Source: Salegentibacter sp. (GTDB taxonomy: Bacteria; Bacteroidota; Bacteroidia; Flavobacteriales; Flavobacteriaceae). From it: DNA of 64,000 bases. Both the position numbers and the translations under genes were made by a program. The stretch spans positions 3,350,514 to 3,414,513 of the forward strand of contig CP051246.1 in assembly GCA_017795085.1 (NCBI GenBank), read 5' to 3'. This document shows, in pieces, positions 9,401 through 17,649 of the stretch; position 1 is the stretch's first letter; every line of letters begins with the position of its first letter. The notes below the pieces were generated by a model, which searched no databases, was not told where the DNA came from, and saw only the letters and a program-made list of their open reading frames with translations.

Positions 9401-9845
9401 TGATTTTTAAAGTACTGCGATTTAGTTCTTTTCTTGTAACCACTTTTTCAAAAAGAGCATCAGGATAAGTAACAATTATTACCGGTTTTTTTCGAGAATT
9501 AATACGGTTTAAAACCTCGGCACGCAACAATACATTGGCGTTATCGGTTTCTTCTATTTGGTAGGGCCTTCGGTAACTTCCCGGGTAAAAAAGAACATTT
9601 TCTTCCCCGATAAGTTGTTCGAGATCGTTCAAATAATAAGCTGCTTCTTCCTTATCATTAAAAACCAGTAAAAATGGACGGTCACTTTCCTTAAAAGCAT
9701 CGGCAACCACAAAAGAAAGTGCTGATCCTACCAGACCTTTTACGTGAATTTTCGGGTTGTTTTTTTCAGAATAGGCAAGGGACTCTTGCAATTCCTGCCG
9801 CTGCAGGGATTGTGCAAAACTTTGGGCGATAATAGATTTACTCAT
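6414..9845 (-). CDS. mfd: transcription-repair coupling factor Mfd
   Basis: Mfd is the DNA translocase that removes RNA polymerase stalled at lesions and recruits UvrA. The protein is 1143 residues from the chosen start. It has the UvrB-homology region at the N-terminus, the RNA-polymerase interaction domain (THIDHGIGKFGGL) near residue 460, and RecG-like helicase motifs: GDVGFGKTEVA (Walker A, about 603), DEEQ (about 703), TATPIPRTL, and GRVGRSNKKAF, then the C-terminal TRCF domain. The start at 9845 (MSKSIIAQ) is chosen over a GC-poor extension of 12 residues because a TATCTTTG box lies exactly 5 nt before this ATG. An in-frame palindromic repeat is inserted at about residues 319-341 (HPELDSGS...), between the N-terminal domains and the polymerase-binding domain. 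Confidence 0.96.
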   Translation of the reverse strand: MSKSIIAQSFAQSLQRQELQESLAYSEKNNPKIHVKGLVGSALSFVVADAFKESDRPFLLVFNDKEEAAYYLNDLEQLIGEENVLFYPGSYRRPYQIEETDNANVLLRAEVLNRINSRKKPVIIVTYPDALFEKVVTRKELNRSTLKINIGEELSIDFVNEVLFEYKFKRVDFVTEPGEFSVRGGIIDVFSFSNDEPYRIEFFGDEIDSIRSFDVETQLSTNKVKKISVMPNVENKQLDEIRDSFFKYISENTVIFIKNLDLFSAQTDKLFSKAEEAFTKLSEEIKHAEPKELFCDGELIKKQLLDFTVVELSSQSYFRHPELDSGSKSDETLKEVQGKAIEFNTKPQPSFNKQFDLLIENLIENQENGYTNYIFCVSEQQAKRFHDIFEDQDKEVKYETIVLSLFQGFIDETAKNICYTDHQIFERYHKFHLKNGYAKKQAITLKELTNLEVGDYVTHIDHGIGKFGGLQKIDVEGKKQEAIKLIYGERDILYLSIHSLHKISKYNGKDGQAPKIYKLGSNAWKNLKKKTKARVKHVAYNLIELYAKRRLQKGFAFGPDSYLQHELEASFMYEDTPDQSTATEVVKADMENERPMDRLVCGDVGFGKTEVAIRAAFKAVDNGKQVAVLVPTTILAFQHHQTFSERLKDFPVRVDYLNRFRTAKERRETLADLENGQVDIIIGTHQLVNKAVKFKDLGLLIVDEEQKFGVAVKDKLKTIKENVDTLTLTATPIPRTLQFSLMAARDLSTITTPPPNRYPIESHVIRFSEETIRDAVSYEIQRGGQVFFIHNRIENIQEVAGMIQRVVPDAKIGVGHGQMEGKKLEKLMLKFINGEFDVLVSTTIVESGLDVTNANTIFINNANNFGLSDLHQMRGRVGRSNKKAFCYFITPPYSAMTEDARKRITALEQFSELGSGINIAMKDLEIRGAGDLLGGEQSGFINEIGFDAYQKILSEAIEELKENEFKELYAETENIEEKEFVKDTQIDTDFEILFPDDYINNISERLNLYTELNKLKTEEELKAFENRLVDRFGELPTEAEDLLNSVRIKWIAAAIGLEKVLLKKGKMIGYFISDQQSRFYQTANFTRVLQYVQSHPQQCKMKEKQTRNGLRLLLIFEKVNSIERALKVLEPIDLRKKEEVEAS
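8831..8892 (-). repeat. palindromic repeat pair inserted in frame inside mfd
   Basis: Two related palindromes lie in tandem within the coding sequence: ACCCTGAA-N5-TTCAGGGT at 8832-8852 and ATCCTGAA-N5-TTCAGGAT at 8867-8887. The second is the same element as the intergenic copies at 6346 and 24061. Read with mfd it encodes RHPELDSGSKSDETLKEVQG. The insertion keeps the frame and adds about 20 residues to a variable linker. Confidence 0.85.
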
Positions 9846-9850
9846 TGCGG

Positions 9851-9882
9851 CAAAGATAATTCGTGATTTTTTGCTTCGCAAT
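9851..9882 (-). promoter_or_regulatory. mfd promoter, Bacteroidota type
   Basis: On the minus strand TTG, 20 nt, TATCTTTG (-7 box at 9851-9858) match the Bacteroidota sigma-A consensus TTG-N19-21-TAnnTTTG. The box ends 5 nt before the ATG at 9845, so transcription should start at or within a few bases of the start codon. Confidence 0.75.
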
Positions 9883-9985
9883 AAAGCAACCGATTTTTAA
9901 CGTTGGTATTTTCAATTCAACTTTACCATTTCCATAACAGCAAAATTCTTTCCAGTTACTTAATTTGAGGGAAGAAATTCAAATT

Positions 9986-11344
9986 ATGGCTTTTAAACAT
10001 TTTGATATTTTTGTAATCGGTACGGGAACGGCAGGAAAAAGAGTAGCTTACGCCTGCGTTGATGCCGGATTAAAAGTTGCCATTGCTGATAATCGGGAAT
10101 ATGGCGGCACCTGTGCCAATCGAGGTTGCGATCCTAAAAAAGTGCTGGTGAGTTTTACCGAAACTTTAAACAGCGCTCAGAAAATGCAAGGAAAAGGTAT
10201 AACCAAACTTCCCGAATTTTCCTGGGAAGATTTGATGACATTCAAAAAAACCTTTGTTGATGCTGTTCCTGCAGCTACGGAAAAAGAGCTGGAGAAACTC
10301 GACATTGAAATGTACCACCAATCGCCGCGTTTTTTAGATGAAAATACACTTTCGGTAGAAGGAAAAACCATTACCGCTGACAAGATTGTGATCGCCACCG
10401 GGCAAAAGCCCATGGAACTACCGATTTCCGGTAGAAATTATGCTTTAGACAGCGATGATTTTCTAAACCTTGAAAAATTGCCAGCCTCAATGCTCTTCAT
10501 CGGTTCGGGCTATATTGGAATGGAGTTTGCTCACGTGGCTGCCCGCCTTGGTGTAAAAGTAACAATCGTTGATATTATGGACCGGCCTTTATCAAATTTT
10601 GATAAAGATATGGTAGCATACATCCAAAAGCTTTCCGAAGAAGAATTAGGTATAAAATTTATTTTTAATGCTAAAGTCACCGAAATTGAAAAACTCCAAA
10701 AAAACTTCAGAGTTACTGCTAAAAAGGATGAGAAAAAGATTTCAGTAAAAGCGGAATTGGTTTTTAACACCGCCGGTCGGGTACCTTCTATAGACGATTT
10801 GGATTTGGAAAAAGGCAAGGTAGAATTCAATAAAAAAGGAATTGTAGTGAACGAATTTTTGCAAAGTCCGTCAAACAAAAAAGTGTATGCCTGTGGCGAT
10901 GTTTCCGATAGCGAAGGCTTACCACTCACCCCGCTTTCTTCCCAGGAAGCCCGGGTAGTTGCAGCAAATATCCTTAACAAAAATAAACCCGAAAAAGCAT
11001 ATTACCCACCGCAACCAACAGTAGTTTTCACTTTACCGAACTTAGCTTCGGTAGGACTTTCAGAAAATGCAGCCAGGGATAAAGGCTACGATATTGTCGT
11101 AAAAGAAAAACTGGCCTCAAAATGGTTCTTGGCTAAGCATATTAATGAAAAACTATACGCTTTTAAAACCATTGTAGATAAAAAAACCGGACTGATTTTA
11201 GGAGCGCATTTAATTGGCCCGGAAGCCTCGGAAGTTATCAATATGTTTGTCATGGCTATTTGCGGAAAGCTCGATTGCCAAACTATTAAACAAATGATTT
11301 TTGCCTATCCTACCTGGAGCAATGAAATTAAGGGAATGGTATAA
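9986..11344 (+). CDS. FAD-dependent pyridine nucleotide-disulfide oxidoreductase (Lpd/MerA-like)
   Basis: A 452-residue class I flavoprotein disulfide reductase. It opens with the FAD motif IGTGTAGK, then the redox-active disulfide GGTCANRGC (C-x4-C), an NAD(P) Rossmann motif near 170 (IGSGYIGMEFAH), the second FAD motif ACGDV near 305, and a dimerisation domain. The usual C-terminal HP...E base of lipoamide dehydrogenase appears replaced: the end reads FAYPTWSNEIKGMV. That departs from true lipoamide dehydrogenase and suggests another substrate, so I give no symbol. A TTG-initiated extension (from 9965) is rejected in favour of ATG at 9986. The gene is divergent from mfd across 140 nt. Confidence 0.85.
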   Translation: MAFKHFDIFVIGTGTAGKRVAYACVDAGLKVAIADNREYGGTCANRGCDPKKVLVSFTETLNSAQKMQGKGITKLPEFSWEDLMTFKKTFVDAVPAATEKELEKLDIEMYHQSPRFLDENTLSVEGKTITADKIVIATGQKPMELPISGRNYALDSDDFLNLEKLPASMLFIGSGYIGMEFAHVAARLGVKVTIVDIMDRPLSNFDKDMVAYIQKLSEEELGIKFIFNAKVTEIEKLQKNFRVTAKKDEKKISVKAELVFNTAGRVPSIDDLDLEKGKVEFNKKGIVVNEFLQSPSNKKVYACGDVSDSEGLPLTPLSSQEARVVAANILNKNKPEKAYYPPQPTVVFTLPNLASVGLSENAARDKGYDIVVKEKLASKWFLAKHINEKLYAFKTIVDKKTGLILGAHLIGPEASEVINMFVMAICGKLDCQTIKQMIFAYPTWSNEIKGMV

Positions 11345-11348
11345 ATAT

Positions 11349-12809
11349 TTATTTCCAGCCTCCTCCAAGACTTCTATACAGCTCAATATTGGCTTGTGTT
11401 AGTTGCATTTGAATACGTATTAAATCCAATTTACTTTCCAAGGCGTCACTTTGTGCGGTAATAACTTCAAGATAATTTGCAAAGGCACTTTTAAACAGGA
11501 ACAACGCATCTTCAAGCCCCGATGTGGTTACCACTATCCTTTCTCCGGCAATTTTTTGTTCTTCCTCAAGCTTTTCGATAGTGACCAGTGCATCAGAAAC
11601 CTCATTAACTGCGGTTATTAAATTATTTTTAAAATCAAGTTCAGCCAACTGGCGTTCGGCAAGGGAGATTTTATGATTGGTTTTTAATTTTCTATTTTGA
11701 AAAATAGGTTGAAATACGGCTCCATTTAAAAGAGCAAAACCAGAACTAACAGGATCCAAGACTTTATTGAGTTGAAAAGAATTTACTCCCATTGCTGCAT
11801 TAATACTAAGAGAAGGATATTTCATAGCTTCTGCAACCCCTGCCCGTGCATTGGCAACCTGGAGTCTGTATTCTGAAGCTGAAACATCAGGTCTATTTGC
11901 CACAAGCTCTAGGGGCACACCAGTATGATATTCATTATTAAAAGTAGTTTCTTCCAGATTTTTTTCAATTTCAATAGGTTCTGGCGTTCTTCCCAATAAA
12001 CGGTTAAGTCGGTTTTCCTGAATCGCATATTCCTGCTCCAATTGAGGAATAAGGGCCTTGGACTTTAGTTTTTGCGATTCGGTTTGCTTAACGGCCAGAG
12101 AGGTCACCTCACCCGAGTCATATTGAAGTTCAATAATATTTAATGTATTCTCGTTCAATACCAAATTTTGCCGAGCGACATTGAGTTGGGAATTAAGCAT
12201 TAAAATATTATAATATGTTGAGGCAATCTCTGAAATTAAACTCGTTTGTACTGCTTTTTTAAATTCTTCAGACTCCATATAAGCAGCCCTGGCAGCTTCC
12301 TTTTGCCATCTAAGCTTTCCCCAAATATCAAGTTCCCAGCTAGACTCAAGGGAAGAAGTATAAGCGAGACGCTCGGTATAAAAACTGGAGGGCGGGTTGT
12401 CGCCATGATTCCTTCGGGAACGGTTAGACCCGTAATTATTATAATTTTCAGAATAAAATTCACGAGAATACCCTGCTGGCCTGGCATTTAATGATGGATA
12501 AAAATTCGCTTTAGACTGTAGCAATTGTTGCCGGCTAATTTCTATATTTTGCATGGCCTTTTTCATATCAATATTATGCTGTAATGCAGTATCTATTAAG
12601 TCAATAAGAGTAGAATCTTTAAAAAATTCATGCCACTTCACTTCGGCCATATTCAAACTGTCGTTCCCTTTTCTTTCTGTTAAAGAATCTTTTTCATAAA
12701 AACGATCAGGAGTATCTAACTCAGGGCGTTCATAGGAATCTCCTACTTTACAGCTAACTACAGTTATAAACAATATGCTTACTATAAATATTCTATTAAT
12801 GTACTTCAT
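11349..12809 (-). CDS. RND efflux outer-membrane factor, TolC/NodT-type lipoprotein
   Basis: The outer-membrane channel of a tripartite pump. It is 486 residues from the ATG at 12809, with a lipoprotein signal peptide (FITVVSC, lipobox Cys about residue 20) and the two repeated OEP domains of long helices, including the family signature SSWELDIWGKLRWQKEAA and its second-half counterpart with NGAVFQPIFQNRKLK. The GTG start at 12836 would overlap the permease gene; the ATG gives a cleaner signal peptide. It is the last gene of the adaptor-permease-channel operon, 16 nt after the permease stop. Confidence 0.93.
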   Translation of the reverse strand: MKYINRIFIVSILFITVVSCKVGDSYERPELDTPDRFYEKDSLTERKGNDSLNMAEVKWHEFFKDSTLIDLIDTALQHNIDMKKAMQNIEISRQQLLQSKANFYPSLNARPAGYSREFYSENYNNYGSNRSRRNHGDNPPSSFYTERLAYTSSLESSWELDIWGKLRWQKEAARAAYMESEEFKKAVQTSLISEIASTYYNILMLNSQLNVARQNLVLNENTLNIIELQYDSGEVTSLAVKQTESQKLKSKALIPQLEQEYAIQENRLNRLLGRTPEPIEIEKNLEETTFNNEYHTGVPLELVANRPDVSASEYRLQVANARAGVAEAMKYPSLSINAAMGVNSFQLNKVLDPVSSGFALLNGAVFQPIFQNRKLKTNHKISLAERQLAELDFKNNLITAVNEVSDALVTIEKLEEEQKIAGERIVVTTSGLEDALFLFKSAFANYLEVITAQSDALESKLDLIRIQMQLTQANIELYRSLGGGWK

Positions 12810-12825
12810 CAGTAGTAGGTTCTTA

Positions 12826-15800
12826 TTATTTATCACTTATTCCAGTGGATTTATCTTCATCAGGGATTTCTATGTTAAACCGATCATGTAATTTCTGGAA
12901 AATATAGGCCAACACCGGTATAAAGACAATTCCCAGAATAATTCCGAACATCATTCCTCCGGCGGTTCCAATACTCACCGATTTATTCCCCTGAGCTGAA
13001 GATCCGGAAGCAAACATTAAAGGCACTAAACCAGCAGTAAAAGCCAATGAGGTCATCACTATCGCCCTTAAGCGTAAGGCACTGGCCCCTAACACTGCAT
13101 CGATTACAGAGAGACCGGCACGTCGTTTTTGGGCCACAAATTCTACAATAAGAATAGCGTTCTTAGCCAAAAGTCCAATAAGCATAATAATCCCCACTTG
13201 TACATAGGTATTATTATCAATTCCTGCCAGATTTATAGCCACAAAAACTCCAAGGATACCCACAGGAAGCGAAAGTAAAACTGCCAGAGGCAACCAAAAA
13301 CTTTCATATTGCGATGCCAGTATAAAATATACGAGTATTAAACTCATTGCAAATATCATAATGGTATCCCCTCCTGAATTTTTCTCTTCTAAACTCATAC
13401 TGGTCCATTCATAACTTAAACTGGCAGGCAACTTATCCTGAGCTAAGTTCTCAATAACCCCCATCACATCTCCGGTACTGTAGCCTTTTGCCGGGGTAAC
13501 GTTTAATTTTGCGGCATTATATAAATTATATCGGGTAACGGTTTCCGGTCCAAAAGTCTCTTCCAGGTTTATAAGGGTATTAATTGGCAGCATTTCTCCT
13601 TCATCATTTTTAACAAAAATGGAGTTGATACTCTCCGGACTTTCCCGGTAAGCAATATCCGATTGCATATAAACCCCGTATTGCCTACTAAATCTATTAA
13701 AATCTCCGGGTTGAGTACGTCCAAAATAAGACTGAAGTGTAAACATCATATCTTTTACACTTACCCCCATATTCTTAGCTTTCTCATAGTCTATATTAAT
13801 TTTGTACTGCGGAAAATTTGCATTAAAAGAAGTAAAAGCATTTTCAATTTCATCTTGACGCATCAATTCGACAATAAACTCATTGGTTAATTGACCAAAC
13901 TCTCCAAAACCACCATCAGACCTATCCTGAAGCATAAGCTGCACCCCATCAAAATTACCAAAACCTTGTACGGTTGGACGAGGGTACATATTGATTTTTG
14001 ATTCGCTTATGACCATTAATTTCTCAGACAAGTCTTTTACAACTTCCTCTATATCCTTTATCTCCCCTCGATCACCTTTTTCTTTTAACTTTACATACCC
14101 CAAACCTGAAGAAGGGCTATTTGCGTTAACTACCACATTAAAACCTGAAACAGTATTAATGCTTTCTACTGCCTGATGTTTTCTCAAAATAGAATCAGCT
14201 TCCTTTAAGGCTTCATTTGTTCTGTAAAGTGAAGAACCTTCTGGCATGGTAAGAGCAAAAATCAAAAAATTATCATCCTCTGTAGGAATAAAAGCCTTGG
14301 GGGTGATACTCATTAGATAAGCAGTTAAAACGAAAATCCCTACTAAGCCTCCCATAGTGGCCCATTTATAATGAATCACCCATTTTACTACCCGAAGGTA
14401 TTTTTGAGTAAAACGATCAAACCAAGTATCAAACTTTCGTAAACCTCTATATTGAATTACCCTCGATTTACGAAAAGTGCGGTTTCTTGTTAATTTTGAA
14501 AAAGATTTTCTATTTGAACTTTTCTTCTTTTTCCCATACAATATTATACTTAACACAGGTCCCAATGTAAGTGATACTACCGCTGAAATGACCACAGCAA
14601 AAATAATGGTATAAGCAAACTCTTTATAAAACACCCCTACCGGACCCTGCATAAAAGCAACCGGAACAAATACTGCAGTAATAACAACAGTTATAGAGAT
14701 TATAGCACTGGTTATTTCATCCATGGCTGCCATAACCGCATTCTTAATAGATAGAGAGTGATGTGTTATTTTCTCATGAATTGCCTCTATAACCACAATG
14801 GCATTATCTACCACAATCCCTATGGAAAGAACCAGTGAGAACATACTTAAAACATTCATGGAAATCCCGGCCATCTTCAAAAAGAAGAATGTTCCTATAA
14901 TAGAAATAGGAATAATTACCGCGATAATGACGGTCGCCCTTATATCTTGTAAAAAGATAAAAACTACCAGAAAAACAAGAATAAAGGCTTCTACAAGGGT
15001 ATGGGTAACCTGAGTCATAGATTCATCAATCTGATCACGAACACTATAAGATATATTATAATCAATTCCGGGAGGGAAAACTTCTGCCTGCTCTTCAAGC
15101 ACCTTTCTTACTTCTTTATCAATTTCACTGGCATTAGCCCCAGTTTGTTGTACTATATCCATGGTAACCCCTGCTTTCCCATCCACTCTGTTTTGACTGG
15201 TATAGTTCGAAGCCCCAAATTCCACCCGGGCTATATCTTTTAAGTGAAGTAAAGAACCATCTTCATTGGTTTTCATCACAAGGTTTTCGTATTCTTCAGG
15301 TTCCTCAAACCGCCCGCCATGCTTCATTACCATTTCAAAAACCTCCTCGGAATTTTCCCCGAACTTTCCAGGTGCCGCTTCAAAATTTTGATCTTGTATC
15401 TGATTGTATACGTCTCGAGGAGTCAGCCCATAGGCTGCAACTTTTTCGGGGTTTAACCATATTCGCATGGCATAATCCCGAGAGCGTAGGATAGAGGCTT
15501 CTGCAAGACCATCAATCCTTTTTAACTCACGCCTGATATTAATTCTGGTATATGCATTAAGAAAGGTTTCATCATAAGTATCATCTTCACTAAAGATATT
15601 GATAGTCATAATGGAGCCTTTCATCCGCTTCATCACAGAAATACCGGCTTCAACAACTTCAGCCGGAATTATCTCTTTAATTGTCGAGATACGGTTTTGA
15701 ATATTCACCGATGCAATATCAGGGTCGGTACCCGGCTCAAAATACACCGTTACACGGCCTTTACCCGAGTTTGTAGCGGTAGAATTAGCGTAGGTCATAT

Positions 15801-16020
15801 TTTCGGTACCGTTAATTGCTTCTTCTATGGGAAGCAATACCGATTTTGCTACCGTTTCTGCATTTCCACCGGGGTAATATACCTGTACACTTACACTAGG
15901 CGGGGCAATCTCAGGAAAACGTTCAACCGGTAAGGTTGAGATACTGGCGGCACCGGCCAGCACTAGAACTATTGAAATAACAAGTGTGAAAACCGGGCGT
16001 TTAAGAATATTCTTTAACAT
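12826..16020 (-). CDS. RND efflux permease, HAE1 family
   Basis: The proton-driven inner-membrane transporter of the pump, AcrB-like. It has 1064 residues with two sets of one plus five membrane helices and two large periplasmic loops. Recognisable motifs include the N-terminal IKRPVFTLVISIVL-type helix, the signature RATVIIAVIIPISIIGTF, GIVVDNAIVVIEA with the proton-relay Asp pair in helix 4, and GLLAKNAILIVEF in helix 10. The length is typical. The substrate (drug, bile salt, metabolite) cannot be read from sequence; the lack of a His/Met-rich heavy-metal pattern favours the HAE1 branch over CusA-like. It lies 49 nt after the adaptor. Confidence 0.95.
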   Translation of the reverse strand: MLKNILKRPVFTLVISIVLVLAGAASISTLPVERFPEIAPPSVSVQVYYPGGNAETVAKSVLLPIEEAINGTENMTYANSTATNSGKGRVTVYFEPGTDPDIASVNIQNRISTIKEIIPAEVVEAGISVMKRMKGSIMTINIFSEDDTYDETFLNAYTRINIRRELKRIDGLAEASILRSRDYAMRIWLNPEKVAAYGLTPRDVYNQIQDQNFEAAPGKFGENSEEVFEMVMKHGGRFEEPEEYENLVMKTNEDGSLLHLKDIARVEFGASNYTSQNRVDGKAGVTMDIVQQTGANASEIDKEVRKVLEEQAEVFPPGIDYNISYSVRDQIDESMTQVTHTLVEAFILVFLVVFIFLQDIRATVIIAVIIPISIIGTFFFLKMAGISMNVLSMFSLVLSIGIVVDNAIVVIEAIHEKITHHSLSIKNAVMAAMDEITSAIISITVVITAVFVPVAFMQGPVGVFYKEFAYTIIFAVVISAVVSLTLGPVLSIILYGKKKKSSNRKSFSKLTRNRTFRKSRVIQYRGLRKFDTWFDRFTQKYLRVVKWVIHYKWATMGGLVGIFVLTAYLMSITPKAFIPTEDDNFLIFALTMPEGSSLYRTNEALKEADSILRKHQAVESINTVSGFNVVVNANSPSSGLGYVKLKEKGDRGEIKDIEEVVKDLSEKLMVISESKINMYPRPTVQGFGNFDGVQLMLQDRSDGGFGEFGQLTNEFIVELMRQDEIENAFTSFNANFPQYKINIDYEKAKNMGVSVKDMMFTLQSYFGRTQPGDFNRFSRQYGVYMQSDIAYRESPESINSIFVKNDEGEMLPINTLINLEETFGPETVTRYNLYNAAKLNVTPAKGYSTGDVMGVIENLAQDKLPASLSYEWTSMSLEEKNSGGDTIMIFAMSLILVYFILASQYESFWLPLAVLLSLPVGILGVFVAINLAGIDNNTYVQVGIIMLIGLLAKNAILIVEFVAQKRRAGLSVIDAVLGASALRLRAIVMTSLAFTAGLVPLMFASGSSAQGNKSVSIGTAGGMMFGIILGIVFIPVLAYIFQKLHDRFNIEIPDEDKSTGISDK

Positions 16021-16069
16021 GTTGTCTATTAACTTTAAAAGATTAGATGTGAATTAAAAGAAAAAAGGG

Positions 16070-17185
16070 CTATTCTTTATTAGTTAAAAGTTTCCCTCTT
16101 TCCACAGGTTTCACTTTAATACCTTCAGCTAATCTATTCAAACCCGATACAACAATCCTGTCCTTTTCCTTAAGGCTTTCTTCACTAACGATATAATTCT
16201 TACCGGAACGCCCTTCAATATTAATTTCTTTACGATGCGCTAAATTATTTTCATCTAAAACAAATACAAACTTCTTATCCTGAATTGAAGTAGTAGCTCC
16301 CTGGGGAATAAGTATGGCTTTAGGGTAAATCTGCTCCATAAGTACTTTCCCTGTATTTCCCGATCTCAACAAGGTATCAGGGTTTGGAAATTTTGCTCGT
16401 AAACTTATAGAACCTGTATTTCTATCTATTTGTCCCGAATTAGCGTCTATTGTTCCAGGACGTTCGTACACAGAACCATCAGCAAGCACCAACTTCACAT
16501 CTGGATTTAATTTTCGGGAAGTTGAATCTTCTTTCATGCGTTCGTAATACAGATAATCGGATTCACTCATTGAAAAGTATATATAGACATCTTCAACATT
16601 TGATAAAATGGTTAAAGGCTCGGAATCGGTTTTCTTTACCACATTCCCAATCGATTTTGGAATTCTTCCCATAAATCCACTTACAGGGGCTTCAATGGTG
16701 GTAAAATCTAAATTAATACGCATATTGGCTGCCTGCGCTTCTGCCCTTCTCAAGGAAGATTGTGCCACTTCATAATCGGCTTTCGTGGTTTCCATTCGAA
16801 CTTCAGAGATCACCTCATTATCAATTAATGGCTGAAGACGTTCAATTTCAGTTTTAGCCTTTCTTAGCCGAGCTCTTTCCAATTCAACATTTGCCATTGC
16901 ATTCTTATAATCTTCCCTATAAGGCTGACTATTAACTTCGAATAAAATATCTCCTTTCTTTACAAAATCCCCCTCATCTACATAAATTTTTTCCAATATT
17001 CCATCAACCTGAGGACGAATTTCCACATTTTCAACACCTTCTATTGATCCTAAATACTGGTAGCCCTTAGCAGCTCTTTCTTCTTTTAAAGTAATAACCG
17101 GTAAGGGCAGACCTTCATCTTTTTTCTCTTCTTCTTTACATCCTAAAAGAACAATAGAGCAACATACAAAGACTAAAGCCTTCAT
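16070..17185 (-). CDS. RND efflux periplasmic adaptor, lipoprotein
   Basis: The membrane-fusion protein that joins permease and channel. It is 371 residues from the ATG at 17185, with lipoprotein signal MKALVFVCCSIVLLGC, the split biotinyl-lipoyl domain (EIRPQVDGILEKIYVDEGDFVKKGD and IEAPVSGFMGRIPKSIGNVV), a central coiled-coil hairpin (about 95-150, rich in Glu, Arg, Ala) and beta-barrel and proximal domains. An in-frame upstream ATG (17221) would put 12 residues before the signal peptide. It is the first gene of the operon; no regulator gene is adjacent. Confidence 0.93.
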   Translation of the reverse strand: MKALVFVCCSIVLLGCKEEEKKDEGLPLPVITLKEERAAKGYQYLGSIEGVENVEIRPQVDGILEKIYVDEGDFVKKGDILFEVNSQPYREDYKNAMANVELERARLRKAKTEIERLQPLIDNEVISEVRMETTKADYEVAQSSLRRAEAQAANMRINLDFTTIEAPVSGFMGRIPKSIGNVVKKTDSEPLTILSNVEDVYIYFSMSESDYLYYERMKEDSTSRKLNPDVKLVLADGSVYERPGTIDANSGQIDRNTGSISLRAKFPNPDTLLRSGNTGKVLMEQIYPKAILIPQGATTSIQDKKFVFVLDENNLAHRKEINIEGRSGKNYIVSEESLKEKDRIVVSGLNRLAEGIKVKPVERGKLLTNKE

Positions 17186-17221
17186 ACTTGTAATAGGCAG
17201 TGTGTTTAAAACAATATTCAT

Positions 17222-17607
17222 TTACGATATCTTTTTAAGATTCAGGTTTCTTCATAGCAACTTTAATGAAATAACTTGCTATCGAACAAAAAAAATCATA
17301 AAACACTAATCTACAGTAGATTGAATTTAAAGAGAGTTATATAACAAATGAATATATTGAGTATTTCACACACTTTCTTGTAGAATTATGCTACAGCCGA
17401 TAAGCGCTTTCCTTCGGCATCTTGATATATGTTGCACATTTTTAATCGAGGCAAGTCCCAAAATATCTGTTTACCCGGCGGAAATAGATGCCACCTTAAA
17501 GTAAAATAACTTAATCAGCAAAATTTCCTGATTCTTACAACAAGTAGCTCCGCTCGGGTGGAGTTCAAAAGTTTGGTTTTGGAGGTTTAGCCTCATCTGA
17601 GAAATGT
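17222..17607. other. intergenic region upstream of the efflux operon
   Basis: About 390 nt without a supported gene. It should contain the efflux promoter (reading minus). The one clear element is a short palindrome, AATCTAC-A-GTAGATT (17308-17322). Weaker dyads (TGTAG...CTACA near 17380-17396; GCCGA...TCGGC near 17396-17419) are visible. No conserved protein remnant was recognised. Confidence 0.5.
17308..17322. promoter_or_regulatory. palindrome, possible operator of the efflux operon
   Basis: AATCTAC-A-GTAGATT is a perfect 7-bp dyad about 120 nt before the adaptor start. The size and position suit a repressor site, but no regulator gene is nearby and no match to a known operator is claimed. 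Confidence 0.3.
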
Positions 17608-17638
17608 AGCCCCACAGGTTTTGGAAACCTGTGGGGCT
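17608..17638 (-). terminator. hairpin downstream of the aminotransferase gene
   Basis: A perfect 14-bp stem, AGCCCCACAGGTTT / AAACCTGTGGGGCT, with a 3-nt loop. It begins 12 nt after the aminotransferase stop codon. It belongs to the same hairpin style as 6375-6401 and 40617-40649. Confidence 0.65.
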
Positions 17639-17649
17639 GTTATTTGCCT

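Noticed and set aside
9846..9881. Upstream extension of mfd (12 more residues)
   Set aside because: The segment overlaps the promoter: TATCTTTG is inside it and the ATG at 9845 is 5 nt downstream. The added residues are not Mfd-like.
10531..10980. 149-codon open frame opposite the flavin disulfide reductase
   Set aside because: Antisense to a well-conserved enzyme; Ser/Thr/Phe-rich shadow composition.
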